The position numbers were made by a program, and so were the translations under genes. Of a DNA stretch of 64,000 bases, positions 53,280 to 62,187 are shown piece after piece. The notes below the pieces were generated by a model. It was not told the DNA's origin and made no database searches. It saw only the letters and a list, made by a program, of their open reading frames with translations. The number at the start of each line of letters is the position of its first letter. Position 1 is the first letter of the stretch. Source of the stretch: Desulfobacteraceae bacterium (lineage in GTDB: Bacteria > Desulfobacterota > Desulfobacteria > Desulfobacterales > Desulfosarcinaceae); assembly GCA_024230435.1 (NCBI GenBank), contig JAAERL010000611.1:1-64000 (forward strand). Direction: 5' to 3'.

Positions 53280-54752
53280 ATGCAAATTTCAGTAAATGAT
53301 TTAAAAGGCGTTAAAGTTTTAGTTGCCGGTGATATTATGATAGACCGTTATCTGTGGGGACAGGTAAGCCGTATTTCACCAGAAGCGCCCGTGCCGGTTG
53401 TCAAACTTGACCGCACCGAAGAAACCATCGGAGGCGCCGGTAATGTGGGCGCCAACCTGGCCGGGTTAGGATGCGATGTCACGGTAACCGGGTTGTGCGG
53501 CAACGATCCTGCCGGAGAGTCATTGGAAAAACAGCTTTCAAATAAATCAATCCGTCATCACTTGATTAGGGAAAGATCCCGGCCGACAATTACCAAAACA
53601 CGTATCATGGCTCACACGCAACAGGTGCTGCGGCTTGATGAAGAAATAACAGTTCCGGTTGCTGATCAATCGCTTGATGAGCTTTTATCGATTGTGTTTG
53701 AGCAAATGAAATTATCGCAGGCGGTTGTTTTGTCTGACTACGGCAAAGGTGTTTTTGCCGATAAAAGCTTTACCCAAAAAATTATCCGGCAAGCCCGTAA
53801 ACTGAATTTGCCGGTTTTAGTCGATCCGAAAGGAATAAACTGGCAGCGCTACAAGGGGGCAACCTGCATTACACCCAACACGGCTGAATTCGAGGCCGTG
53901 GCGACAATCAGCATTGAAAATGATGCTGATGCTTTTGAAACGGCCGCCCAACGTTTAAGAACCCAATTGAACTTAAAATGGGTCCTGGTGACCCGGGGCG
54001 CCCAGGGAATGAGCTTGATTGGCAAAGGGGCGTCTACAAACATCGAGGCCCAGGCCCGGGACGTTTTTGATGTTTCCGGCGCTGGCGATACGGTTATTGC
54101 AACATTAGCGGCTGGCCTGGGGGCCGGATACCCAATCGTTGATGCCGCCCGTATCGCCAATTTAGCTGCGGGAATCGTTGTTGCCAAAGTTGGTACTCAA
54201 CCTGTTACGGCATCTGAATTGGAAACCGGGCTTATGCTTGCCGAACAGGGGCGAATGCATCCGCAGGCGGTAACCAAATTAACTTCACTGGATACTGCTG
54301 TCTTAAAAGCCAGGCAATGGCGATCCGCAGGCAACAAAGTCGTATTTACCAACGGTTGCTTTGACCTGCTGCATCCCGGACATATCAGTTTGTTCTACCA
54401 GGCCCGCGCTTTGGGCCATCGCCTCATAGTCGGGTTGAACACGGATGAATCCATCCGGCGTTTAAAAGGAAACGACCGGCCCATATTATCGGAACATGAC
54501 CGGGCGGCGATATTATGCGCCTTGGAGTGTGTGGACCTGGTGGTGCATTTTAATGAGGATACGCCTCTTGAATTGATTAAGGCGATCAAGCCGGACATTC
54601 TTGTAAAAGGATCTGATTATACGCCGGACCAGGTTGTTGGCAAGCAGGAGGTCGAGTCCTACGGCGGCCGCGTCCAACTCGTTGAGCTGATAAAAGGCTA
54701 TAGCACAACCCGCATTACCGAAAAGGTCCTGGATAGAAAAAATCAAGCTTAG
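53280..54752 (+). CDS. hldE: Bifunctional heptose kinase/adenylyltransferase
   Basis: HldE phosphorylates heptose 7-phosphate at C1 and then adenylylates heptose 1-phosphate. The 490 residues show the PfkB-type kinase (VAGDIMIDRYLWG, ETIGGAGNVGANLAGLG, and the anion hole DVSGAGDTVIATLAAGLG near 260-277). The C-terminal cytidylyltransferase-like domain has FTNGCFDLLHPGHISLFYQA (HxGH, about 355-374). GmhB, the phosphatase between the two steps, is not in the window. Its TAG stop lies at the start of an R4 repeat. Confidence 0.95.
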   Translation: MQISVNDLKGVKVLVAGDIMIDRYLWGQVSRISPEAPVPVVKLDRTEETIGGAGNVGANLAGLGCDVTVTGLCGNDPAGESLEKQLSNKSIRHHLIRERSRPTITKTRIMAHTQQVLRLDEEITVPVADQSLDELLSIVFEQMKLSQAVVLSDYGKGVFADKSFTQKIIRQARKLNLPVLVDPKGINWQRYKGATCITPNTAEFEAVATISIENDADAFETAAQRLRTQLNLKWVLVTRGAQGMSLIGKGASTNIEAQARDVFDVSGAGDTVIATLAAGLGAGYPIVDAARIANLAAGIVVAKVGTQPVTASELETGLMLAEQGRMHPQAVTKLTSLDTAVLKARQWRSAGNKVVFTNGCFDLLHPGHISLFYQARALGHRLIVGLNTDESIRRLKGNDRPILSEHDRAAILCALECVDLVVHFNEDTPLELIKAIKPDILVKGSDYTPDQVVGKQEVESYGGRVQLVELIKGYSTTRITEKVLDRKNQA

Positions 54753-54812
54753 GAGCGTGGAAGATGCAAATAGGGCCGCTTTTGCAGCCGATTTAATAGT
54801 TCCCAAACAGGC
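54749..54812. repeat. R4 repeat followed by an R2 half-copy
   Basis: 54749-54773 is the R4 unit TTAGGAGCGTGG-AAGATGCAAATAG, 23 of 24 bases identical to 26708-26731 (minus) and related to 59965-59989. It includes the hldE stop. 54773-54812 on the minus strand matches the left arm of the R2 palindrome (GCCTGTTTGGGAA, TATTAAA, CGGCTGCAAAAGCG). R1 copy 3 begins at its end, so three repeat types are stacked. Confidence 0.65.
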
Positions 54813-54979
54813 TTTTAAATAATATACCCTCTTGCATGTCTTTTTCCCCGTCTTGTGTGTTATGCCAAAGGTGCGAATACGTAAATTATGCAAACTGATC
54901 AGCAAACTTTGGCATGCCTTGAAGACGAAAAAAAATCTAAGCCCAATATGGTATATTATTTAACACAAATCGCTTTAGG
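54809..54979 (-). repeat. R1 interspersed repeat (MITE-like), copy 3
   Basis: Opposite orientation to copies 1 and 2. It contains the whole core: AATATACC, a GCATGTCTTTTTCCCCGTC block, GTTATGCCAAAG, ATGCAAACTGATCAG and GGTATATT. The 5' terminal repeat is shortened, apparently where it meets the R2 half-copy; the other end reads AATCGCTTTA. Confidence 0.82.
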
Positions 54980-55007
54980 CTAATCAACCGGGCTTAAGAG
55001 TCACCTT

Positions 55008-55039
55008 TCAAGCCCCTTGGTCTTAAGCCGAGGGGTTGT
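55008..55039. terminator. Possible bidirectional terminator hairpin between hldE and UDP-xylose synthase
   Basis: CAAGCCCCTTGG pairs with CCGAGGGGTTG (one bulge, one wobble) around a TCTTAAG loop, between two convergent genes. There is no T-run on either side, so the assignment rests on position and stem strength only. Confidence 0.3.
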
Positions 55040-55074
55040 TGACTTTGAATTTGTAAAACAAGTAATGCGAAATA

Positions 55075-56031
55075 TTATTTTGTTGTACTGCTTAGCAAGT
55101 CGTCAAAATAAGCGATGGTTGGTTTTAGCCCTTCATCCAATGTTGTAGAAGGTTTCCATTTCAATTCGGATTCGGCTAATGAGATGTCGGGTTTTCGTTG
55201 TTTGGGATCATCCTGGGGCAGTTGTTTGAAAACCAACTTGGATTTGGAGTTTACAAGCTCCAGGATTTTTTCGCCAAGCTCCAGAATGGTAAATTCCTGG
55301 GGATTGCCCAAATTCACCGGGCCGGTGAGGCTGTCAGCCGAATTCATCAAACGAATCAAGCCGTCCACCAAATCATCAACATAACAAAAAGAGCGTGTCT
55401 GACTGCCGTCTCCATAGATGGTAATGGGATTTCCTTTTAGAGCCTGTACTATAAAGTTTGAGACGACACGGCCATCGTTCGGATGCATGCGAGGTCCGTA
55501 TGTATTGAAAATACGGGCGACTTTTATCTTTAGATGGTTTTGGCGATGGTAATCGAAAAACAGAGTTTCCGCACATCGTTTTCCTTCATCATAGCATGAG
55601 CGCAACCCAATGGGATTTACCCGTCCCCAATAGTTTTCAGGCTGGGGATGAATTTCCGGATCACCGTAAATTTCACTGGTTGAAGCTTGTAGGATTTTAG
55701 CTTTTACACGTTTGGCCAGGCCCAGCATGTTTATGGCTCCATGCACGCTTGTTTTGGTTGTCTGAACAGGGTCGAACTGGTAGTGAATTGGTGACGCCGG
55801 GCATGCCATATTATAGATTTCATCTGTTTCAACATACAGGGGAAAGGTGACATCGTGCCGGAGAAATTCGAAATCGAGACTGTTAAGTAAGTGGCTGATA
55901 TTGCGTTTTGTGCCGGTAAAACAATTATCCACACAAATGACAGCATGCCCCTGAGCAGTGAGTTTATCGCAAAGATGCGAGCCTAAAAAACCACAGCCGC
56001 CTGTGATAGTTATACGCTTTCTTAGGTGCAT
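55075..56031 (-). CDS. UDP-glucuronate decarboxylase (UDP-xylose synthase)
   Basis: Extended short-chain dehydrogenase that converts UDP-glucuronate to UDP-xylose with bound NAD+. 318 residues from the ATG at 56031 (AAGGA 8 bases upstream). Seen are [15 protein letters not shown] (NAD loop, about 10-24), the family-diagnostic [16 protein letters not shown] (about 76-91), STSEIYGDP, the catalytic [13 protein letters not shown] and DDGRVVSNF-like [14 protein letters not shown]. Single gene, convergent with hldE, flanked by R1 copies 3 and 4. It implies xylose, or a sugar made through it, in a surface glycan. UDP-glucose dehydrogenase is not in the window. Confidence 0.92.
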   Translation of the reverse strand: MHLRKRITITGGCGFLGSHLCDKLTAQGHAVICVDNCFTGTKRNISHLLNSLDFEFLRHDVTFPLYVETDEIYNMACPASPIHYQFDPVQTTKTSVHGAINMLGLAKRVKAKILQASTSEIYGDPEIHPQPENYWGRVNPIGLRSCYDEGKRCAETLFFDYHRQNHLKIKVARIFNTYGPRMHPNDGRVVSNFIVQALKGNPITIYGDGSQTRSFCYVDDLVDGLIRLMNSADSLTGPVNLGNPQEFTILELGEKILELVNSKSKLVFKQLPQDDPKQRKPDISLAESELKWKPSTTLDEGLKPTIAYFDDLLSSTTK

Positions 56032-56194
56032 GTTTTTTCCTTTCTCATTTTTCCCCATTTTCCCTTTAAATCATTTTTATCATTCGTAGGTACTTGCTTT
56101 TTCCTTGTGGTATTCGTATTCAGAAGCAGCGATGAGGGAACTCGTTGCTAAAAAAAACAATTTTATCTGCCAATGATTCCAATAGGAGGTTTTT

Positions 56195-56389
56195 ATGGCA
56201 ATTGATCAATCTTTGCTTGATATTCTTGTATGCCCAAAATGTAAAGGGGATATTTATTTAACAAAAGATCAAGATGGCTTGGTTTGTGATGCGTGCCAGC
56301 TGCTTTACGAAATCCGCGATCAAATTCCCATTATGCTTATTGATGAGGCTAAATCTATTGGTGATAAAAGTGGTGATAAAAGCTCTTAG
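56195..56389 (+). CDS. Trm112/YcaR-like small zinc-ribbon protein
   Basis: 64 residues: LLDILVCPKCKGDIYL (CxxC) and GLVCDACQLLYEIRDQIPIM (CxxC) form a zinc ribbon of the Trm112p-like/UPF0434 family, often found beside lipid A genes and thought to stabilise methyltransferases. GGAGG precedes the ATG. The TAG stop is part of the TTAGGCG terminus of R1 copy 4. Confidence 0.9.
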   Translation: MAIDQSLLDILVCPKCKGDIYLTKDQDGLVCDACQLLYEIRDQIPIMLIDEAKSIGDKSGDKSS

Positions 56390-56562
56390 GCGATTTCTGT
56401 TAAAGAATATTATACCATCTTGTATGTCTTTTTTCCCGTCTTCTGCGTTATGCCAAAGCCCGAATACGTTAAGTATGCAAACTGATCATCAATCTTTGGT
56501 GCGCCTTGAATACGAAAAAAAATTCTGCTCAATCTGGTATTCTTTTCCGCCAATCGCCTTAG
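56386..56562 (-). repeat. R1 interspersed repeat (MITE-like), copy 4
   Basis: Opposite orientation to copies 1 and 2. Full length (177 bp) with inverted ends TTAGGCGATT and AATCGCCTTA. The left end supplies the stop codon of the Trm112-like gene. Core blocks as in the other copies. Confidence 0.88.
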
Positions 56563-56625
56563 TGTTTATTTCTTAATGGGCGCTGTTTAACGTTTATCTT
56601 TGTGGTAAGGAGGATTTTGTATCAT

Positions 56626-57165
56626 ATGAGCAGGCCAAAGTCTGCCCAGTCAGCAAAATTGGTCATTGGTTTATTTATGCACGACCGGGATCTGTTAATG
56701 CCGGTTACTCAGGCATTGTGCGGGCATTTTGGCGGCATTGATATGGTCAGTGCCTGGATGCCGTTCCATCATACCAATTATTATGCTGCGGAAATGGGAG
56801 ATGTTCTGTTCCGGCGCATGCTGGTTTTCAGAAATCTTATCGAGCAAGATCACTTATCTGATATAAAACTGAAAACCAATGCCATTGAACGCATGTTTAT
56901 GTCTAATGATAAACGCAAAGTGAATCTGGATCCGGGGTATATTTTGCCGGAAAGGTTTGTTTTGGCCACGGGAAAGAATTTTACCCATCGCATTTATATC
57001 GGGCAAGGTATATATGCCGATTTGACCTTGATTTATCGAAAGTCAGGATTTGAGCCCCTTGCCTGGACCTATCCCGATTATATGGAAATGAGCATGCGCT
57101 CTTTTTTACACCAAGTTCGTAATAACTATTTATGTGATTTAAAATCGCAACAATCACAGCCTTAG
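56626..57165 (+). CDS. DUF4416 family protein
   Basis: 179-residue protein of a family found mainly in Desulfobacterota and relatives; function unknown. It shows LVIGLFMHDRDLL at the start, FHHTNYYAAEMGDVLFRRML (about 46-65), RKVNLDPGYILPERFVLATG (about 103-122) and ADLTLIYRKSGFEPLAWTYPDY (about 138-159). AAGGAGG lies 11 bases before the ATG. First of a run with yicC, remA and gmk, a common arrangement. Confidence 0.85.
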   Translation: MSRPKSAQSAKLVIGLFMHDRDLLMPVTQALCGHFGGIDMVSAWMPFHHTNYYAAEMGDVLFRRMLVFRNLIEQDHLSDIKLKTNAIERMFMSNDKRKVNLDPGYILPERFVLATGKNFTHRIYIGQGIYADLTLIYRKSGFEPLAWTYPDYMEMSMRSFLHQVRNNYLCDLKSQQSQP

Positions 57166-57233
57166 ACCGGCGGTAAACAAATAAAACAGGGATGATGACA
57201 ATAAGTCCCCTTTTTTAGAAACGGATGGAAAAC

Positions 57234-58115
57234 ATGTTGAAAAGCATGACGGCTTATGCCTGCACTGAACACAATGAGCAGGATCTTATTGTGAATATAG
57301 AAATAAAATCATACAATAGCAGGCACTTAGATGTGGTATTGCGCCTTCCTGCTGGTAACTTGGCCTTGGAGGATCAGATCAAGCGCATTATTGGTGAGCG
57401 TGTTGTGCGCGGGCGCATTGAAGTCCGGATAAATATTAAAGACAGTTCAGAATCGTCAGTAAGCTATGATCTTGATCTGCCAAGGGCTCGTGCGTATCAT
57501 AAAGCGCTGTCCCAGCTCAGAGATGAGCTGCAAATTCCCGCAACGGTTACATTGGAGCAAGTGGCTTCCAACCATGGTGTAATCCAGGCAGTGGAAGCTG
57601 CCAAAGACACAGAAACCCATATGCCGGCCATTGAAGCCTGTCTGAAAAAAGCTTTAGCCTGCCTTGACGCCATGAGGATCAAGGAGGGTTCCTTTATTGA
57701 AAAAGATTTTCGACAGCGCCTCTTATTAATAGAAAAGGGACTTGAGCATATTGAAAAAATTGCGAAGGACCTTCCAGCGATTTACAGGGAAAAATTACAG
57801 AGCCGGGTAGAATCAATTATTCAAGGGATTGTGGAACTGGATCAAACCCGCATTGTTCAGGAGGCTGCTCTTATGGCCGAGCGTAGCGATATCTGCGAGG
57901 AAGTGGTGCGTACCCGCAGCCATCTCGAACAGTTCAGAAACTATATGGACAATGGTGAATCGGCCGGCAGGAAACTCAATTTTCTATTGCAGGAACTTAA
58001 CCGGGAGTTTAATACCATGGGATCTAAAATCGGACAGGCGGATGCAGCTCACAGTATCGTGAATATTAAAGCTGAGCTTGAGAAACTGCGTGAGCAAATA
58101 CAAAATATCGAATAG
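57234..58115 (+). CDS. yicC: YicC family endoribonuclease
   Basis: YicC proteins are RNases implicated in small-RNA and mRNA turnover. 293 residues from the ATG at 57234 (MLKSMTAYA, the family start); an ATG 9 bases earlier is possible. IEIKSYNSRHLDVVLRLP (about 24-41), RGRIEVRINIK, and the C-terminal VRTRSHLEQF, GRKLNFLLQELNREFNTMGSK are hallmarks. Followed by remA-like and gmk as in many bacteria. Confidence 0.93.
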   Translation: MLKSMTAYACTEHNEQDLIVNIEIKSYNSRHLDVVLRLPAGNLALEDQIKRIIGERVVRGRIEVRINIKDSSESSVSYDLDLPRARAYHKALSQLRDELQIPATVTLEQVASNHGVIQAVEAAKDTETHMPAIEACLKKALACLDAMRIKEGSFIEKDFRQRLLLIEKGLEHIEKIAKDLPAIYREKLQSRVESIIQGIVELDQTRIVQEAALMAERSDICEEVVRTRSHLEQFRNYMDNGESAGRKLNFLLQELNREFNTMGSKIGQADAAHSIVNIKAELEKLREQIQNIE

Positions 58116-58123
58116 GCCAGATA

Positions 58124-58160
58124 GTGTCCATCGGCAAATTGGCCATCTATGGGTGGACAC
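58124..58160 (+). repeat. R3 repeat, 37-bp minimal copy
   Basis: Starts GTGTCCATCGGC, ends CATCTATGGGTGGACAC: both termini of the 170-bp copy at 31614-31783 joined with the interior missing. It lies 8 bases after the yicC stop and forms a near-perfect hairpin by itself. Confidence 0.75.
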
Positions 58161-58219
58161 AAGATAATAAAAGATTAATAAGATACGCAGTGTCCTTAGC
58201 AAGAAGGCAGTCTTTTGCC

Positions 58220-58295
58220 TTAAGAGGTTGTTTGGGAAACAGGAAATTTGACGAAAATTTGCGGCATTTTTAATAGTCTCCAAACAGGCTCTAAG
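58220..58295. repeat. R2 repeat, 76-bp short copy
   Basis: Arms TTAAGAGGTTGTTTGGGAA and TCTCCAAACAGGCTCTAA are complementary with few mismatches, matching the ends of the 162-bp palindrome at 43563. It is 18 bases upstream of the remA-like start, so it lies inside the yicC-gmk transcript. Confidence 0.65.
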
Positions 58296-58312
58296 ATGCA
58301 GGGAGTTAGAAT

Positions 58313-58573
58313 ATGAAAGATAAGAATTTACTCAACATTGGTTTTGGCAACACAGTTGTGGCTGAGCGGGTCGTGGCTATTGTATCACCGAATTCAGCAC
58401 CCATGAAGCGAATGAAGGATGAGGCGCGTGACGAGAAACATCTTGTAGACGCAACTCATGGTCGCAGAACACGCTCCATAATTATCATGGATAGTAACCA
58501 TATTGTTCTTTCAGCGATTCAGGCTGAGACAATTTCACAAAGATTTGAACTTATCAGGAAATCTGATGACTGA
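58313..58573 (+). CDS. RemA-like regulatory protein (DUF370)
   Basis: 86 residues: [19 protein letters not shown] (about 8-26), [20 protein letters not shown] (about 32-51) and [18 protein letters not shown] near the C-terminus define DUF370/UPF0296. In Bacillus RemA is a DNA-binding activator of matrix genes. Gene order yicC-remA-gmk is typical. Overlaps the gmk start by 8 bases. Confidence 0.93.
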   Translation: MKDKNLLNIGFGNTVVAERVVAIVSPNSAPMKRMKDEARDEKHLVDATHGRRTRSIIIMDSNHIVLSAIQAETISQRFELIRKSDD

Positions 58574-59201
58574 TCATATGAAAAAAACACTATCATCTGA
58601 TATGGGCGCAGAAAAACAACCGAAAAACAAAAAAGGCCGTCTTTTTATTTTATCGGCTCCTTCAGGGGCGGGAAAAACCACCTTGTGCATGGCGGTTCGG
58701 CAGCATTTCCCGGATTTTGCGTATTCCATTTCATATACAACACGACTGCCCCGTTCAGGAGAAAATGACGGCCAAGACTATCATTTTATATCAAAAGAAG
58801 AATTTCAAGCTGGAATTCAGAATAACCGGTGGGTGGAATGGGCTGTGGTTCATGAGCATTTTTACGGCACATCCTCACAGTGGATTAAAGATACGTTGAC
58901 CACCGGTAAAAATGTTTTGATGGATATCGATGTTCAAGGCGCACGGCAAATCGTGGCGCGGTTTCCCGATTCGATTACCATCTTTGTCATGCCGCCGGCA
59001 TTTGAAGAGCTTGAACGAAGGCTGATGTCCAGAGATTCTGATGATCCGGATACCATTACTGTCCGGTTGAAAAACGCCCGGACTGAAATAGCGCAAAAAG
59101 ACGAGTATAATCATGTGCTCGTCAACGATAACCTTGACGAAGCGATTATAGAATTGATCAGTTTGTTTAACGGTTATATTACCGGAAAAAAAGATCAATG
59201 A
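58566..59201 (+). CDS. gmk: Guanylate kinase
   Basis: Phosphorylates GMP to GDP. P-loop in [13 protein letters not shown] (about residue 30), then [20 protein letters not shown] (GMP binding, about 50-69), [19 protein letters not shown] and RLKNARTEI near residue 165. 211 residues from ATG 58566, which has AGGA upstream; an ATG at 58578 is an alternative. Confidence 0.95.
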   Translation: MTDHMKKTLSSDMGAEKQPKNKKGRLFILSAPSGAGKTTLCMAVRQHFPDFAYSISYTTRLPRSGENDGQDYHFISKEEFQAGIQNNRWVEWAVVHEHFYGTSSQWIKDTLTTGKNVLMDIDVQGARQIVARFPDSITIFVMPPAFEELERRLMSRDSDDPDTITVRLKNARTEIAQKDEYNHVLVNDNLDEAIIELISLFNGYITGKKDQ

Positions 59202-59953
59202 TTATGGCGGCGTCAAACTCAATGCTATATGGTTATCACAGCGTTGCGGAAGCCCTAAAGGCGGGACGGCGCCGGGTCCATCGCGTTTACCTGGCACAAG
59301 GAAAATCATCGCCGCGCCGTGAATCCCTTGGCTTCATGGCCCGTAATGCGGCTGTCGAAGTCGAGTTCGTTTCAATGCAACGGCTGACCGATATGGTTGG
59401 TCACAGGCAGCATCAAGGAATCGGCGCCACAGTCTCGGCATATCCTTTTTGCCGGCTTGAGCAACTATTGGACTCTGGGCCGGCAGATCCTTTTATTTTG
59501 GTATTGGACCAGATTGTGGACCCTCGCAATTTGGGAGCTATTGCCAGAACAGCGGTTTGTGCCGGTATTCAGGCGATCGTCATGCCTAAGGACAGGTCTT
59601 CTCCGGTTTCACCGGCGGCAAGTAAAGCTTCCGCCGGGGCTCTTGAGCATCTGCCCGTTGCTTTGGTAACAAATATTGTGAAAACAATTAATGCTCTTAA
59701 AGACAAAGGGTTATGGATTGCCGGGGCTGAAGGCCAGGGTACAAAAAGCCTGTTTGAAAGCGACTTGACAGGCCCTTTGGCCATTGTGATTGGCGGAGAA
59801 GAAAAAGGCCTGCGCCCGCTTGTAAAAAAAACGTGTGACTTTACACTTGCTATTCCTCAAGCCGGGCCCATTGATTCTTTAAATGCATCAGTGGCTGCGG
59901 GCATAATTGTTTATGAAGCCTTCCGGCAGCGGCAGATCAGCAATAAGAAATGA
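59198..59953 (+). CDS. rlmB: SpoU-family rRNA 2'-O-methyltransferase (RlmB-type)
   Basis: 251-residue TrmH/RlmB-type SPOUT enzyme methylating a ribose in 23S rRNA. N-terminal substrate-binding domain (LYGYHSVAEALKAG), motif 1 LDQIVDPRNLGAIARTA (about 108-124), motif 2 VIGGEEKGLRPL (about 197), and motif 3 IPQAGPIDSLNASVAAGIIVYE that forms the trefoil knot. ATGA overlap with gmk. Exact target (G2251-type) is inferred from the family. Confidence 0.9.
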   Translation: MIMAASNSMLYGYHSVAEALKAGRRRVHRVYLAQGKSSPRRESLGFMARNAAVEVEFVSMQRLTDMVGHRQHQGIGATVSAYPFCRLEQLLDSGPADPFILVLDQIVDPRNLGAIARTAVCAGIQAIVMPKDRSSPVSPAASKASAGALEHLPVALVTNIVKTINALKDKGLWIAGAEGQGTKSLFESDLTGPLAIVIGGEEKGLRPLVKKTCDFTLAIPQAGPIDSLNASVAAGIIVYEAFRQRQISNKK

Positions 59954-59964
59954 ACAGGTTTTCA

Positions 59965-59989
59965 TTAGGGTTTTGGAAGCTGCAAATAG
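59965..59989 (+). repeat. R4 repeat, diverged copy after rlmB
   Basis: TTAGGGTTTTGG-AAGCTGCAAATAG resembles the R4 unit at 54749 (19 of 25 bases) and begins 11 bases after the rlmB stop. The rest of the gap to icd holds two direct TATATGGCCTTTT copies near 60012-60042 and no gene. Confidence 0.35.
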
Positions 59990-60129
59990 TGCGCTCTTAC
60001 TTGTTTTGATTTATATGGCCTTTTATCTATATGGCCTTTTGAATTCGTTTTCGTCTAACGGTATTTTTTTTATCTTTTAAGACTGTTATATTTTGCTCAC
60101 CAATTCAAGAATATACAAGGGAGTATGTC

Positions 60130-61356
60130 ATGAAAACACAAAATGCCAAAAAAATATCGGTTTCCGGTAAGGGGCGATTAGATGTGCCCGATATTCCGAT
60201 TATACCCTTTATTGAAGGCGATGGTATTGGTATAGACATATGGCCGGCAACGCAATTGGTTCTGGATAAAGCCGTACAAAGTGCCTTTGATGGTCAACGA
60301 GGTATTCTATGGCATGAACTTTTGGCCGGTGAAAAGGGATATCAGCAAACTGGCCAGTGGTTGCCGGACGAAACTTTGGAAAGCCTGCGCGAACATGTAG
60401 TAGCCATAAAAGGCCCGATGACCACTCCCGTGGGAACAGGGATTCGAAGCCTGAACGTAGCCATTCGCCAGAAACTCGATTTATATGCGTGTGTGCGCCC
60501 TGTACGATACATTGATCCGGTACCCAGCCCCATGAAAAATCCCGGCAAAATCAATATGGTGGTTTTTCGGGAAAACACCGAGGACCTTTACGCCGGAATC
60601 GAGTGGCAGGCCGGCAGTCAGGAAGCCGGGCAGGTCATTGGCTTTTTAAATGACAAGCTGGGAACACAACTTTGTGAAAATACCGGTATCGGCATAAAAC
60701 CCATCAGTGAAGTCAATACAAAGCGATTGGTTGCAAGAGCCATACAATACGCAATCGAACAAAATCTTCCCAGCGTAACCCTCATGCACAAGGGAAATAT
60801 AATGAAATATACCGAGGGTGCTTTCGCACGCTGGGGATATGAGGTGGCCAAAGAGCGATTTGCCGATAAGACGATTACAGAGCAGGATCTTTATGACACA
60901 CATGCCGGCGGCCGGCCTGCCGGAAAGATTGTAATAAAAGACCGCATAGCCGATATGCTCTTCCAGCAGGTACTGCTACGGCCCGGCGAGTTTAGCGTCA
61001 TTGCTACCCCAAATTTGAATGGAGACTATATTTCAGATGCCTTGGCAGCCCAGGTAGGCGGCTTGGGAATGGCTCCCGGCGCTAATATTGGTGATCAATG
61101 CGCGGTTTTTGAAGCAACCCATGGCACAGCGCCCAAGTATGCAGGCCTTGATAAGGTTAATCCCAGTTCGCTGATTTTATCCGGGGCCATGATGCTGGAC
61201 CATTTGGGATGGCATAAGGCCGCAGCCGCTGTGAGAACAGCCCTTCAGAAAACAATTCGTGACGGTATTGTAACCTATGACCTGGCCAGGCAATTAGAAG
61301 GGGCTAAAGAGGTTAAATGCTCTGAGTTTGCGTCAGCTATAGCAGGCCGTCTGTAA
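60130..61356 (+). CDS. icd: Isocitrate dehydrogenase (NADP+)
   Basis: Oxidatively decarboxylates isocitrate in the TCA cycle (which many Desulfobacterales run for complete oxidation). 408 residues: [35 protein letters not shown] (about 97-116, containing the serine that is phosphorylated in E. coli), [30 protein letters not shown] (metal site) and [14 protein letters not shown] (about 338-351), where Lys-Tyr favour NADP over NAD. AAGGGAG precedes the ATG. Overlaps comF by 1 base. Confidence 0.95.
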   Translation: MKTQNAKKISVSGKGRLDVPDIPIIPFIEGDGIGIDIWPATQLVLDKAVQSAFDGQRGILWHELLAGEKGYQQTGQWLPDETLESLREHVVAIKGPMTTPVGTGIRSLNVAIRQKLDLYACVRPVRYIDPVPSPMKNPGKINMVVFRENTEDLYAGIEWQAGSQEAGQVIGFLNDKLGTQLCENTGIGIKPISEVNTKRLVARAIQYAIEQNLPSVTLMHKGNIMKYTEGAFARWGYEVAKERFADKTITEQDLYDTHAGGRPAGKIVIKDRIADMLFQQVLLRPGEFSVIATPNLNGDYISDALAAQVGGLGMAPGANIGDQCAVFEATHGTAPKYAGLDKVNPSSLILSGAMMLDHLGWHKAAAAVRTALQKTIRDGIVTYDLARQLEGAKEVKCSEFASAIAGRL

Positions 61357-62177
61357 TGTCAAAAAACTGGCGCCGATGGTTCCATTCGCTGACCGGCAGT
61401 GCGCTGGAAGCCTTGCTTCCCGGCAATTGCCTGGTCTGTGGGTGTTTATACCGGATCAAAACATCAACCCAAGTGGAACAAGACCCATCTTGGTATAATT
61501 TTCAAGATGTTTTTCACGGAAGCATGTGCCCGGCTTGCGCAAAATTATACAAGCCTGTCGAATCGCCCCTGTGTGCGAGATGCGGACGGCCTTTTGAAAG
61601 CGCCCACAGCCATGATCATATTTGCGGTGAGTGTCAAAAGCAGCCGCACATGTTTGAACAAGCACGCTGTGCCGGGCATTATGAAGGGGCCCTGCGGATT
61701 GTGATTCACCATTTTAAATACCGCAGGTGTGATCATTTGGCCAAACCTTTAGGGCGCTTGCTTTGGCAGGTTTTCACCCGGAACTGGCGCCCGGAAGATA
61801 TCGACCTTGTATTACCCGTGCCTTTGCATCCAAAGCGAATGCGCCAGAGAGGGTTTAACCAGGCTCAATTGCTGACAAGAACCTGGCTGGCCTTATCAAA
61901 ACAGCAGGGAATTATGTATAATGAGGGTGAAAAAAACACGGATCTGCTGATTCGAATCAGGAATACGGCGCCCCAAACGGGTCTGGACCGTAAACAAAGA
62001 ATGGAGAATCTGAAAAAGGCCTTTGAGCTCAAATCGTCTATAGATATAAAGGGCTGTAGAGTTCTTCTGATTGATGATGTTTTTACTACCGGATCAACCG
62101 TTAATGCCTGTTGCCAAGTCCTTATGAAAGGCGGCGCCAGGAGTGTGAGCGTTTTAACCGTGGCTCGCGCTGTTTAA
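61356..62177 (+). CDS. ComF family amidophosphoribosyltransferase-like protein
   Basis: 273 residues. N-terminal Cys4 zinc modules (LPGNCLVCGC, CPACAK, CARCGR, CGEC) are followed by a phosphoribosyltransferase fold with LPVPLHPKRMRQRGFNQAQLL (about 150-170) and the PRPP loop VLLIDDVFTTGSTVNACC (about 230-247). ComF proteins act in DNA uptake in naturally competent bacteria, though in most lineages the role is unknown. Start ATG overlaps the icd stop. Confidence 0.9.
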   Translation: MSKNWRRWFHSLTGSALEALLPGNCLVCGCLYRIKTSTQVEQDPSWYNFQDVFHGSMCPACAKLYKPVESPLCARCGRPFESAHSHDHICGECQKQPHMFEQARCAGHYEGALRIVIHHFKYRRCDHLAKPLGRLLWQVFTRNWRPEDIDLVLPVPLHPKRMRQRGFNQAQLLTRTWLALSKQQGIMYNEGEKNTDLLIRIRNTAPQTGLDRKQRMENLKKAFELKSSIDIKGCRVLLIDDVFTTGSTVNACCQVLMKGGARSVSVLTVARAV

Positions 62178-62187
62178 GGCAATTGCA

